Origin: Salinigranum halophilum | Lineage (GTDB): Archaea; Halobacteriota; Halobacteria; Halobacteriales; Haloferacaceae | Assembly (NCBI RefSeq): GCF_007004735.1 | Contig: NZ_ML660182.1 | Location: 738,130-802,129 of the forward strand | Reading direction: 5' to 3' | DNA length: 64,000 bases | Shown here: positions 50,504 to 58,861 of the stretch, piece after piece | How positions within the stretch are numbered: position 1 is the first letter of the stretch | Layout: each line of letters opens with the position of its first letter | Translations under genes and position numbers: made by a program | The notes under the pieces: model-generated | Seen by the model: only the letters and a program-made list of their open reading frames with translations | The model's database searches: none | What the model was told of the DNA's origin: nothing

Positions 50504-51493
50504 TCACTCGACGTAGCCGAGCATCCGGAGCCGTTCTGCGGCGGTGCCGTCGTCGAACTGTTCGCGCTGGCGGGGTGGCTCACTCGTGATGTCCCGTCGT
50601 TCGTCCGCCTCAGAGACGAACCACGGGACCTCGGTCAGTGCGGGAATCAACACGCCGAGCGGGTGGCCGTACACCCGGATGGGGAACGGCCACGCGAACT
50701 CGCCGAACGCCTCGCCGTGGTCGGCCGTCACCACCGTCTTCCCCGGTATCTCGTCGAGCAGGTCGTGAACGACCGGCATCGCCCGGTCGAGGTTAGACCG
50801 ATACGCCGACCACACGGTCTCCTTCGAGAGGTCGCCGCGGGCGAGGCGTTCGAACGAGGTCGGCTCCCGCTCTGCGTGAGCCTTCGCCTCCCGACCCAGG
50901 GCCTTCTCACGGAGGGCAGAGTCTCGAACCCCGAGTCTCTGCTCGCCGACGAACGGCTCGTGTGGCTGGACGAAGTGGAAGACGTGGCGCTTGTTCGGAT
51001 ACTGTTCGAGTGCGGCCCGACAGGCCGCACCCATCGCCTCGGGCGTGACCGTGTTCAGTTCGTCGTCCCAGTTGTCACGCCAAGCCGGGACGACGGCGTG
51101 GAAGGTGTCGTCGTCGAGCAGCGTGTTCACGTACGCGTTCGCTGTGACGTACACGGTGTCGTGGAACTGGCCGTCTGAGAAGTTCTCACGGAGGAAGCCG
51201 GGCGTCCCCGACTCACGCGAGATGCGCCGCTCCAGACGCCCGTCGAGCCCGTGTTCGGCCGCCGCGCGCTGGAAGGCGTCGTACCGACAGGCGTCGAGGA
51301 TAACGAGCGTGTCCCAGTCGGCTTCGTGGACCGGCCGGTCCGCACTGTCATCCACCCGACGAAAGTACCGGCTCACGGCGTGGGTGAGAAACCGCTGGCG
51401 CCACCAGAACGTGTTCCGACCGTTCGTTCGAATCTCGTCGAGGGCGTACGCGATGCGAGACGTGGGGAGAGACACGACCAATCGAGTAATCAT
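50504..51493 (-). CDS. Alkaline-phosphatase-fold (sulfatase-like) protein
   Basis: 329 residues from ATG 51493 (MITRLVVSLPTSRIAYALDE). Metal-site motifs of the AlkP superfamily are visible: WDTLVILDACRYDAF (N-terminal Asp), FVQPHEPFVG and VVTADHGEAFGEFAWPFPIRVYGHP. No signal peptide or membrane helix is seen, so it is probably cytoplasmic or released. Such proteins recur in haloarchaeal surface-glycan clusters; transfer or hydrolysis of sulfate or phosphate groups is possible. It shares a 58-base divergent promoter with the epimerase gene. Confidence 0.75.
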   Translation of the reverse strand: MITRLVVSLPTSRIAYALDEIRTNGRNTFWWRQRFLTHAVSRYFRRVDDSADRPVHEADWDTLVILDACRYDAFQRAAAEHGLDGRLERRISRESGTPGFLRENFSDGQFHDTVYVTANAYVNTLLDDDTFHAVVPAWRDNWDDELNTVTPEAMGAACRAALEQYPNKRHVFHFVQPHEPFVGEQRLGVRDSALREKALGREAKAHAEREPTSFERLARGDLSKETVWSAYRSNLDRAMPVVHDLLDEIPGKTVVTADHGEAFGEFAWPFPIRVYGHPLGVLIPALTEVPWFVSEADERRDITSEPPRQREQFDDGTAAERLRMLGYVE

Positions 51494-51551
51494 CGCGACT
51501 GATAAATAAAAACAAAGTGTTTAACCTCCGCTTGGTATATCGCCGCGTGAG
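51494..51551. promoter_or_regulatory. Compact divergent promoter with two TATA elements
   Basis: The 58-base gap is AT-rich. On the minus strand TTTTTATTTATC (51501-51512) lies 8-19 bases before the AlkP-fold start. On the plus strand GTTTAAC (51519-51525) lies 27-33 bases before the epimerase ATG at 51552. Both genes appear leaderless and must share regulatory space. Confidence 0.5.
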
Positions 51552-52547
51552 ATGCGAGTACTCGTCACGGGCGGCGCCGGCTACATCGGGAACTACATCA
51601 TCGAGGAACTCCTCCAGAACGGTCACGACGTTCGTGTGCTCGACTCGATGCTCTTCGGAGACGACGCACTCGAGCCGTTCTTCGACCACGAGCGACTCGA
51701 GATTCGAGAGGGCGACATCCGCCACATCGAGGACCTGTCTTACGCTCTCGAGGACATGGAGGCGGTCGTCCACATGGCCGGTATCGTCGGCGACCCCGCG
51801 TGTGACGTGAACGAACAGGCGACCCAGTCGGTGAATATCGAGGCGACGAAGGCGCTCGTCGAGACGTGCAAGCTCCACGACATCGACCGCCTCGTCTTCG
51901 CCTCCACCTGTAGCGTCTACGGCGCGAGCGAACTGATGGAACTCAACGAGGGGTCGTATCTCAACCCGCTCTCGCTGTACGCCGAGTCGAAGATCGAGTC
52001 CGAGGAGATCATCCTCCACGCGACGAACGAGAAGTTCGCCGACGCGAACGACCTCACGCCGACGATTCTCCGACTGGGGACCCTCTTCGGCTGGTCGCGG
52101 CGGATGCGGTTCGACCTCGTGGTGAACCTCCTGACCGCGAAGGCAGTGCTCGAAGGCGACATCCCCGTCTACGGTGGCGAACAGTACCGCCCGCTCGTCC
52201 ACGCCCAGGACGCCGCCCGGGCGTTCGTCGCCGTGCTGGAAGCCCCGAGGGAGAAGGTCGACCAGCAGATTTTCAACGTCGGCGACAACGACCTCAACTA
52301 CCAGATCAAGGAGGTGGGTCGCATCGTCGAGGAGAACGTCCCCGACGCCGAGGTGCGCTTCGTCGAGCACAAGGAGGACGAACGCACCTATCGGGTGAGC
52401 TTCGACAAGATCAACTACATCCTCGGCTGGGAGGCGGAGAAGGACATCGCGGACGGTGTCGGGGAAATCAAGGCGTGGATGGATCAAGAAGACATCACCG
52501 AGTACGGAAAGGACGCGTTCCGGAACTCCGAGTACCCGTATATATAA
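51552..52547 (+). CDS. NAD-dependent epimerase/dehydratase
   Basis: 331 residues. GGAGYIGNYIIEEL is the NAD motif, FASTCSVYGAS and SLYAESKIESE hold the Ser/Tyr-x3-Lys site, and YRPLVHAQDAARAF is the family's C-terminal segment. It is closer to the NDP-sugar epimerase/reductase branch than to GalE, since the 4-epimerase loop is absent. The C-terminus has a lower GC and more Lys/Asn (DKINYILGWEAEKDI) than neighbours, a mild hint of transfer. The substrate is unknown. Confidence 0.85.
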   Translation: MRVLVTGGAGYIGNYIIEELLQNGHDVRVLDSMLFGDDALEPFFDHERLEIREGDIRHIEDLSYALEDMEAVVHMAGIVGDPACDVNEQATQSVNIEATKALVETCKLHDIDRLVFASTCSVYGASELMELNEGSYLNPLSLYAESKIESEEIILHATNEKFADANDLTPTILRLGTLFGWSRRMRFDLVVNLLTAKAVLEGDIPVYGGEQYRPLVHAQDAARAFVAVLEAPREKVDQQIFNVGDNDLNYQIKEVGRIVEENVPDAEVRFVEHKEDERTYRVSFDKINYILGWEAEKDIADGVGEIKAWMDQEDITEYGKDAFRNSEYPYI

Positions 52548-52567
52548 CCTCCTCGCTGCGCTGGGCC

Positions 52568-53665
52568 TCACTCGGCCGCCTCGTACATCGAGTCGAGTAC
52601 CCTCGCTAGTTCGTCGACGAGCTGTGACCGTGAGAACCGTTCGTAGACTGCCGTCGAGGCACCGTGGAACTGCCCGTCTCGAAGTTGACGAAGTGCCGTC
52701 GCGACCTCCGCGGGGTCGTCCGGTGAGGCGACGACGCCGAGGTCGTGCTCTTCGATGAACGTGGCGACTCGAAACGACGGGTCGACGACGGCCAGAATCG
52801 GTCGTCTCGAAGCGATGTAGTCCCAGATCTTCGAGGGGACGTTTCGTGCGTTCTTCTCGTCGGTTCCGCCGATGTACAACACCGCATCCGACCCGTTGAG
52901 CACAGGGACGATTTCCTCGTGGGGAACGAACCCGTGTGTTCGAACGACCGTATCGACGGCGTGGTCTTCGGCATACTGCTGATACTCGTCGCACCAGTCG
53001 CCGTAGAACTGGACGACGATGTCGTCATCAGCGTCCCGGATGAACTGGTTGAGGCCGTCGAGGAACGAGAACGGCTCCAGCCAGCCGGGGTAGAACGACC
53101 CCGCGTAGGTAATCGTGAACGTGTCGTAGGCGGCCGCTCCCGCGTCCTCGAAGCGGTCCGGGACGAACCCGAGGAACGGGAGCCGTTCGATATCCGCGTT
53201 GTGATCGGGGTACTGTGTGCGGAAGTAGTCCGGTGGGAGTTGGATACCGTCGATCCACACCACCTTCGTCGCACGGGAGACGACCAGCTGCTCGACGAGC
53301 CGTCTGGCGTGATACCGGGCAGAGCCCGCTGCCACGTCGGGATCAGTCACGAGTGCGTCCCGGAGTTCGGCGAGCCACGGGAGCCCACAGAGGAGGCTGA
53401 TGACGAACCCGATGAGGTGCAGGTGGAACGGGTTGTTGATAGAGTGAACCACGTCCACGTCGTGTTTTCGAGCCATGCGGACACCCCGAATGATCGCCAC
53501 AGGAAGGGTGAGGACGTAGGGCTCGTCGACCGGGCAGATGACGAGATTCCACCCTCGCTCATCGAGCAGCACCTCCCTCGTCGCCAGTTTCTCCGCACGT
53601 CCACCGGGGTCCGTCGGGAGGTAATCCGAGACCAGGAGTACTGTCCGCTGATTCGGTCGGGTCAC
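52568..53665 (-). CDS. GT4-family glycosyltransferase
   Basis: 365 residues from a GTG at 53665 (TRPNQRTVLLVSDYLPTDPGGRAEK). It has the two-Rossmann GT-B layout: an acceptor domain with VVHSINNPFHLHLIGF and AELRDALVTDP, and a donor domain with TYAGSFYPGWLEPFSFLDGLNQF, THGFVPHEEIVPVLNGSDAVLYIGG and the nucleotide-sugar loop NVPSKIWDYIASRRPILAV (a K...E motif variant). It would add a sugar to the lipid-linked or surface glycan on the cytoplasmic face. Donor and acceptor are unassigned. It is convergent with the epimerase, with 20 bases between stops. Confidence 0.85.
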   Translation of the reverse strand: MTRPNQRTVLLVSDYLPTDPGGRAEKLATREVLLDERGWNLVICPVDEPYVLTLPVAIIRGVRMARKHDVDVVHSINNPFHLHLIGFVISLLCGLPWLAELRDALVTDPDVAAGSARYHARRLVEQLVVSRATKVVWIDGIQLPPDYFRTQYPDHNADIERLPFLGFVPDRFEDAGAAAYDTFTITYAGSFYPGWLEPFSFLDGLNQFIRDADDDIVVQFYGDWCDEYQQYAEDHAVDTVVRTHGFVPHEEIVPVLNGSDAVLYIGGTDEKNARNVPSKIWDYIASRRPILAVVDPSFRVATFIEEHDLGVVASPDDPAEVATALRQLRDGQFHGASTAVYERFSRSQLVDELARVLDSMYEAAE

Positions 53666-53859
53666 AGCTCTCAGCTAGCCACTTCGAGAAGCCGTCCGAA
53701 AACACTACTCATCCGAATCAGCGACGTCTGACTCCCTGACAACGCCGTGGGATTCGCTGGCTGGTCAGCACGTCGGAACGAACCATTATCACGACTCGAC
53801 CCGACTGCTCCGCGTATGGGCTCGAAGGTCAGACGCGACAGAGACACCATCGACGGCAC

Positions 53860-54339
53860 ATGACCGGGACGATTCACCAGCCGAGCGTGGTCATCGATGA
53901 GGAGAACCTGGCGCTCCACGAGACGGGGCGCATCGACGCGTTCTGTTACATCAACTGCAGTGGCGGGGTCGAAATCGGTCCCGAATCCGTCATCCACTGC
54001 GGGAGCCACGTCGTCGGTGCCGGCGGGCTGGTTATGGGGGCACGAAGCGTCGTGACGTACAACTGTGTCCTCGCCACGGCGGTCCCGGGGATGGACGGCC
54101 CGATGTCGTCGATGGTCGACAAACGTGAGGTGAACCGGAACGTCGCTCCCATAACGATCGGTGACGAGGCGTTCGTCGGCTCGTGTGCGGTGGTTATGCC
54201 AGGGGTGACGATTCACGACGCCGGTGTGGTAGCCGCTGGCGCCTACGTCGACAGAGACGTCCCACCGGGGACCGTCCTGATGCCCGACGGGTCGACTCGT
54301 GAGCGGCCGGGGGAGTGGTCACGGTTCACTAACCGGTGA
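53860..54339 (+). CDS. Left-handed beta-helix acyltransferase (hexapeptide family)
   Basis: 159 residues from ATG 53860 (MTGTIHQPSVVIDEENLALHE). Hexapeptide turns run from IDAFCYINCSGGVEIGPESVIHCGSHVVGAG to ITIGDEAFVGSCAVVMPGVTIHDAGVVAAGAYVDRDVPPGTV, typical of O- or N-acetyltransferases that modify sugars or nucleotide sugars. The catalytic His is most likely in SVIHCGSH or VTIHDAG. Its 3' end overlaps the convergent deacetylase gene by 11 bases. Acetylation of an amino sugar in this locus is the natural guess. Confidence 0.8.
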   Translation: MTGTIHQPSVVIDEENLALHETGRIDAFCYINCSGGVEIGPESVIHCGSHVVGAGGLVMGARSVVTYNCVLATAVPGMDGPMSSMVDKREVNRNVAPITIGDEAFVGSCAVVMPGVTIHDAGVVAAGAYVDRDVPPGTVLMPDGSTRERPGEWSRFTNR

Positions 54340-54988
54340 GCGCGTCGTCGAAATCGAACCACCGGACGATGTTGAACGCCTCCGCGTGGTCGTAGCCGAC
54401 CTCCATGCCACGTTGTCTGGCCTTCGTTCGAATCCCTTCGACCGAGCGCGGGTGTGGCCACTCCTCGACCTCGGACTCGATTTTCCGCATCGCCTCGACC
54501 TTCTGGTCGATGGTCTCCGAGACGTCGGTGTAGAAGTTCGGAGCGAACGGTTCCGGCCCCCACTCGCTCGACGAGAGCACCTCTAGCGTAGCGATTCCGA
54601 CCGGTTTCTCTATGGAGCGGCCGACGACCATCGCGCTCCGGAACGCCGCCCAGTGGTCCTGGTTGACGTCACCCTCGTCGAGCGTGAGGATGACGTCCGG
54701 GTCGAGCCCGAGTTCGTCGAACGCGATGTTGATGTCGATGAGCGGGGTCGTATCGAGCTTCATCGTCGGGAAGTCCAGGAAGTGGATGTGGTCCGACGGG
54801 ACTCCAAGCGACCCGAGCGCCTCGTGGGCGTTGTCCCGGTTGTCGTAGTTCTTCTCCGGGTGGTAGTTGTAGTCCTCAGTCAAGTACACGACGTCGACGG
54901 TGTGCCCGGCCTCGACCATCTGTGGAATCGTCCCACCACAGCCGAGAACGCCGTCGTCGACGTGGCAGACGTAGATGACGACCTGCAT
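54329..54988 (-). CDS. PIG-L/LmbE-family sugar N-deacetylase
   Basis: 219 residues from ATG 54988. PIG-L enzymes remove N-acetyl groups using zinc bound by an AHPDDE motif and a distal His. Here the motif reads CHVDDGVLGCGGT (His9, Asp11, Asp12), so the metal ligands remain but Pro and the terminal Glu are replaced; the distal motif DVNQDHWAAF (His112) is intact. The longer frame upstream covers the formyltransferase-like gene and is not used. The start overlaps that gene's stop (ATGA), so deacetylase and formyltransferase-like protein are co-translated. Confidence 0.85.
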   Translation of the reverse strand: MQVVIYVCHVDDGVLGCGGTIPQMVEAGHTVDVVYLTEDYNYHPEKNYDNRDNAHEALGSLGVPSDHIHFLDFPTMKLDTTPLIDINIAFDELGLDPDVILTLDEGDVNQDHWAAFRSAMVVGRSIEKPVGIATLEVLSSSEWGPEPFAPNFYTDVSETIDQKVEAMRKIESEVEEWPHPRSVEGIRTKARQRGMEVGYDHAEAFNIVRWFDFDDALTG

Positions 54989-55896
54989 CAGTACGGTGCC
55001 GCCCCCAGACGGTCTCCCGCTGTCGCAGGATTGTCGTCGTTCGTGTACTCGACTGAGAGGTCGACGGTCCCCTCGCCGCACTGGACGACGACGCGGTCGG
55101 TCTCCGCTGTCGCGTCGAGGACAGCCCCCGGTGCGGCCTTCGTCACGGTCGGGTGGGACACGCGGCTCTCCCACGCAGTCACCTTGTTCATTTCGTGGTA
55201 GGAGAACGCGCCAGGGTATGGGTGTGACTGTCCGCGGACGAAGTTGTGGACGTCCCACGCCGAATCGGTCCAGTCGATGATTCCCATGTCTGGCCGTCGC
55301 GGATGGGTATAGGTCGCGTCGCCGGCGTCCTGTGGGTCCGCAGAGAAGTCGCCCTCGCAGAACCGTGGGAGGAGCGACTCCTCGAGGAGCGTAATCGACT
55401 CCTGGGTACACTTGTCGTGAAGCTCCTGAGCGTGGTCGTCAGGAGCGATGTCTACGATACCCTGTTCGAGGATGGGACCGGAGTCGACGCCCTCGTCGAG
55501 CCAGAACAGCGAGACACCCGTCCGGTCGAGGCCGTGAATGAGTGCCCACGCCACCGGCGCTCGCCCCCGACGTTCGGGCAGCAGTGAGAGGTGTCGGCCG
55601 ACGCACCCGACGTTCGGCGTCTCGAGCGCGTCCTCGTGGAGCAACTCTGGCCACCCCATGACGAGGAGGACGTCGATATCGTGTTCTCGCAGCGCGTCGA
55701 GCGCCTCCGGGGAGTTGATCGTCTCGACCCGGAGCCACGGGTCGTACGACTCGTACGCCACCCCTCGACCGTACGTCGCTTCGACCTCGTCGGTGAACGA
55801 GATGACCAGTTCCGGGTCGACGTCGATGGCGTCGAGTATCTCTTTGGTAACCGTGCTGTACCCGAGATAGCCGACGTTCAGATTCTCGTGAGACAT
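54988..55896 (-). CDS. Formyltransferase-like protein (methionyl-tRNA/sugar N-formyltransferase fold)
   Basis: 302 residues from ATG 55896. The fold core is VLLVMGWPELLHEDAL, VGRHLSLLPERRGRAPVAWALIHG and SLFWLDEGVDSGPILEQG, with a C-terminal OB-like part. The catalytic triad of the family is Asn-x-His ... Asp with 36 residues between His and Asp. Here His102 and Asp138 fit exactly, but residue 100 is Gly instead of Asn. Bacterial sugar N-formyltransferases use 10-formyl-THF to formylate 4-amino sugars. Coupling to a deacetylase and nearby aminotransferase favours a sugar over tRNA. Activity with Gly100 is uncertain. Confidence 0.8.
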   Translation of the reverse strand: MSHENLNVGYLGYSTVTKEILDAIDVDPELVISFTDEVEATYGRGVAYESYDPWLRVETINSPEALDALREHDIDVLLVMGWPELLHEDALETPNVGCVGRHLSLLPERRGRAPVAWALIHGLDRTGVSLFWLDEGVDSGPILEQGIVDIAPDDHAQELHDKCTQESITLLEESLLPRFCEGDFSADPQDAGDATYTHPRRPDMGIIDWTDSAWDVHNFVRGQSHPYPGAFSYHEMNKVTAWESRVSHPTVTKAAPGAVLDATAETDRVVVQCGEGTVDLSVEYTNDDNPATAGDRLGAAPY

Positions 55897-56071
55897 CTTG
55901 TCATCTGATTCGCAATGCGTCCACCAACGTATAACAACAGGTCACTGGTACTGCTCCTGCTAGCACCACGGCAGCGCACGGCGAGTCCGGTGAATTCGAA
56001 GCGGGGTACAACGAGGGCGGACATAGAAAGATACACGTAATCCACTCGTAGAATATGGCACGAATCGTCTC

Positions 56072-57433
56072 ATGCAGAATCTCCTCCTGATCACCGTCGA
56101 CTCGCTCCGAGCCGACCACATGAGCTGTTACGGCTACGAGCGAGAGACGTCCCCGTCGCTCGACGCACTCGCGGCGTCCTCCCATCGGTTCACCAGCGCG
56201 TTCGCTCACGCCCACGCGACCCGCGCGTCGTTCCCGAGCATCCTGACGTCGACGTATCCGACGATGTACGGCGGGTTCGAACGGCTCGCCCCCGAGCAGA
56301 CCGTCGTCGCGGAGCCGCTCCAGGAGGCCGGGCTCGACACGGCGGGCTTTCACTCCAATCCGTTCCTCTCGCGGGGGTTCGGCTACGAGCGCGGGTTCGA
56401 CACGTTCTACGACTCACAGTCGGAGCCGACGCTCTTCTCGAAGCTCCGCGAGTGGGTGAAACAGAACCTCGACAACGACGGGGTCGTCTTCGGCCTCCTG
56501 AGTTCGGCGTTCAACGCGACCGAACGGAAGGCGGGTATCGAAATCGGGTCGTCGTACGTCAAGGCGGACGACCTGACCGACCGAGCGGTCGAGTGGGTGG
56601 ACAGACCCGACGCGTCTGCGACGGGGAACTTCCTCTGGGTCCACTACATGGACGTCCACCATCCGTACGTGCCACCCGAACGGTACCAGCGGCTGTTCCG
56701 GTCGGAGCCGGTCGCCGACCGCCGGTCCATCCGCCTGCGCCGGAAGATGCTCCAGACCCCCGCAGACGTTACGGACGAGGAACTGCAGACCATCGTCGAC
56801 CTGTACGACGCCGAGATCCGGTTCGTGGACGACGAGGTCGACCGACTCCTGCGTCACGTCGCCGAGCGCTGGGGAGAGACGGCCGTGTTCTTCACGGCCG
56901 ACCACGGCGAGGAGTTCCGCGACCACGGCGCGTTCAGTCACGGGACGCTCCACGACGAGGGGATTCACGTCCCGCTCGTCGTCGACCTCGACGACACCGG
57001 CGGGACGCACGACGAACTCGTCGGACTCCTCGACCTCGCCCCGACGATTCTCGACTACGCCGGCGTCGAGGCACCGGAGACGTATCTGGGGCGGAGCTTC
57101 AGACCCCTGCTCGACGGCGGGACGTGGACCCGCGACCACGTCATCGGCGAGCGGGGTTCGGACGACGAGACGGGTAACGCCCGGATGTACTACCGCGACC
57201 GCCGCTGGAAGTACCTCGTCGACGGCGGTCCACCGCAGCTGTTCGACGTCGTCGCCGACCCCGACGAACGCGACGACGTCATCGACCAGCACCCCGAGGT
57301 GAGTGCGCGCATCGCCGAGGTCCTCTCGGACCACCGGGCGACCGTCGACCGCACGGACACCGACCTCGACGCCGTCGAACTGGACGACGACATCGAGGAC
57401 CGGCTGACTGCCCTCGGGTACCGGGACGAGTAA
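56072..57433 (+). CDS. Sulfatase-family protein without a formylglycine motif
   Basis: 453 residues. AlkP-superfamily metal motifs are clear: LLLITVDSLRADHMSCYGYERETSPSLD, WVHYMDVHHPYVPPERY, VFFTADHGEEFRDHGAFSHG and the C-terminal RRWKYLVDGGPPQLFDVVADPDE. The nucleophile region reads AHATRASFPSILTS, with no Cys or Ser in the C/S-x-P-x-R position. It is therefore not a classical formylglycine sulfatase and may use Thr or act as a transferase. The ATG at 56072 gives a normal length. It lies 10 bases before the flippase gene and is surely co-transcribed with it. Confidence 0.82.
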   Translation: MQNLLLITVDSLRADHMSCYGYERETSPSLDALAASSHRFTSAFAHAHATRASFPSILTSTYPTMYGGFERLAPEQTVVAEPLQEAGLDTAGFHSNPFLSRGFGYERGFDTFYDSQSEPTLFSKLREWVKQNLDNDGVVFGLLSSAFNATERKAGIEIGSSYVKADDLTDRAVEWVDRPDASATGNFLWVHYMDVHHPYVPPERYQRLFRSEPVADRRSIRLRRKMLQTPADVTDEELQTIVDLYDAEIRFVDDEVDRLLRHVAERWGETAVFFTADHGEEFRDHGAFSHGTLHDEGIHVPLVVDLDDTGGTHDELVGLLDLAPTILDYAGVEAPETYLGRSFRPLLDGGTWTRDHVIGERGSDDETGNARMYYRDRRWKYLVDGGPPQLFDVVADPDERDDVIDQHPEVSARIAEVLSDHRATVDRTDTDLDAVELDDDIEDRLTALGYRDE

Positions 57434-57443
57434 CGCCGCTGCA

Positions 57444-58847
57444 ATGCGTATCGGACAGAACTCGGTCATCGCCTTTCTCTCACAGGCCCTCACGTCCGTT
57501 GCGGGATTCGTCGCGACCGTCTACATCGCCCGCGAACTGGGTGAGGCGACACTCGGCGTGTACAGCCTGGTGTTGGCCGTCGTCATCTGGCTGAAGATCA
57601 TCGGCGGGCTCGGGATTCAAACCGCGCTCAAGAAGCGGCTCTCCGAACCCGGCGACGACGGGCCGTATCTCGTCGCCGGCGTGGTGACGCAACTGATCGT
57701 CTTCGTCGTGCTGGCCAGCGTCGTGGTCGGCCTCGGCCCGTGGCTCTCGTCGTACCTCCGCGGGACGCCCGTCGGGACCGTCGTCGCCCTGTTCGCCCTC
57801 ACGCTCTCGTTCGCGTTCGTGACGACGGCACTCGAAGGGCAGAACCGCGTCCACATCGCCTCGCTCCTCGCCCCGGCGGACCGACTCGTCCGGAGCGTCG
57901 TCCAGATCCTCCTCATCGTCGTCGGGTTCGGTCTCACCGGGCTCCTGTTCGGCTACGGCCTCGGCGCGCTCGTCGGCACCCTCCTCGGAGTCGTGTTCTT
58001 CTCGGTGCCGCTCGCGCTCCCGACGAGGGAACACTTCGAGGCCATCACCGGCTACGCGAAGTACTCGTGGCTGAGCAATCTGAGCAACCGTGCGTTCGCG
58101 TCGATGGACACCCTCGTCCTCGGGCTGTTCGTCGCCGACGGGCTCATCGGGGTGTACGAGGTGGCGTGGAACCTCGCGTCGGTTCTCGCCGTGTTCGGCG
58201 TCGCCATCGGGACGGCGATGTTCCCGGCGATGAGCGAACTCTCGAGCGAGGGGAACCTCGAGGAGGTCCGGTACCTGTTCTCGGACTCGATGTCGTTCAC
58301 CGGACTGCTCCTCATCCCGGGGCTCGTCGGCGCGGCGCTCGTCGGCGACCTCGTCTTGACGCTGTACGGGCAGTCGTTCTCACGCGGCCATCTCGTCTTG
58401 GTCGTCCTGACGTTCTCCCGGACGGTGTACGCGTACGAGTTCCAGATCGTCAACACACTGAACGCACTCGACCGGCCCGACCGCGCGTTCCGTATCGACG
58501 GTGTGTTCATCACGGTGAACGTCGCGCTCAACCTCGTCCTCGTCTGGCAGTTCGGCTGGGTCGGTGCCGCCGCGGCGACCGCTGTCTCGGCCGTCGTCGC
58601 CCTCGCGCTCGGACACCGTGCGGTGCAGGACGTCGTCGGGGTGCAGTTGCCACTGGACGAGATCGGACGCCAGCTGCTCGCCGCGGTCGTCATGGGGCTC
58701 GTCGTGGCCGGGGGGCGATACCTCCTCGCCCCGACGCTCGTGACTGGCGTCGTCCTCGTCGTTGTCGGCGGGGTCGTCTACTTCGCCGCGCTGACGGGGC
58801 TCTCGGTTCGGTTCCGGGAGGTCGTCGTCGACAACGTTCCCTTCTGA
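57444..58847 (+). CDS. Polysaccharide/oligosaccharide flippase (Wzx/AglR-like MOP family)
   Basis: 467 residues with about 14 hydrophobic helices. The N-terminus NSVIAFLSQALTSVAGFVATVYIARELGEATLGVYSL is the typical MOP-family opening, the mid-region is YAKYSWLSNLSNRAFASMDTLVLGLFVADGLIGVYEVAW, and VGIAMFPAMSEL-type segments follow. It should translocate a lipid-linked glycan across the membrane. In Haloferax the homologue AglR flips mannosyl-dolichol phosphate, and by position this gene could play that role. It is in an operon with the sulfatase-like gene. Confidence 0.9.
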   Translation: MRIGQNSVIAFLSQALTSVAGFVATVYIARELGEATLGVYSLVLAVVIWLKIIGGLGIQTALKKRLSEPGDDGPYLVAGVVTQLIVFVVLASVVVGLGPWLSSYLRGTPVGTVVALFALTLSFAFVTTALEGQNRVHIASLLAPADRLVRSVVQILLIVVGFGLTGLLFGYGLGALVGTLLGVVFFSVPLALPTREHFEAITGYAKYSWLSNLSNRAFASMDTLVLGLFVADGLIGVYEVAWNLASVLAVFGVAIGTAMFPAMSELSSEGNLEEVRYLFSDSMSFTGLLLIPGLVGAALVGDLVLTLYGQSFSRGHLVLVVLTFSRTVYAYEFQIVNTLNALDRPDRAFRIDGVFITVNVALNLVLVWQFGWVGAAAATAVSAVVALALGHRAVQDVVGVQLPLDEIGRQLLAAVVMGLVVAGGRYLLAPTLVTGVVLVVVGGVVYFAALTGLSVRFREVVVDNVPF

Positions 58848-58861
58848 CCGGCAGCGGACGG

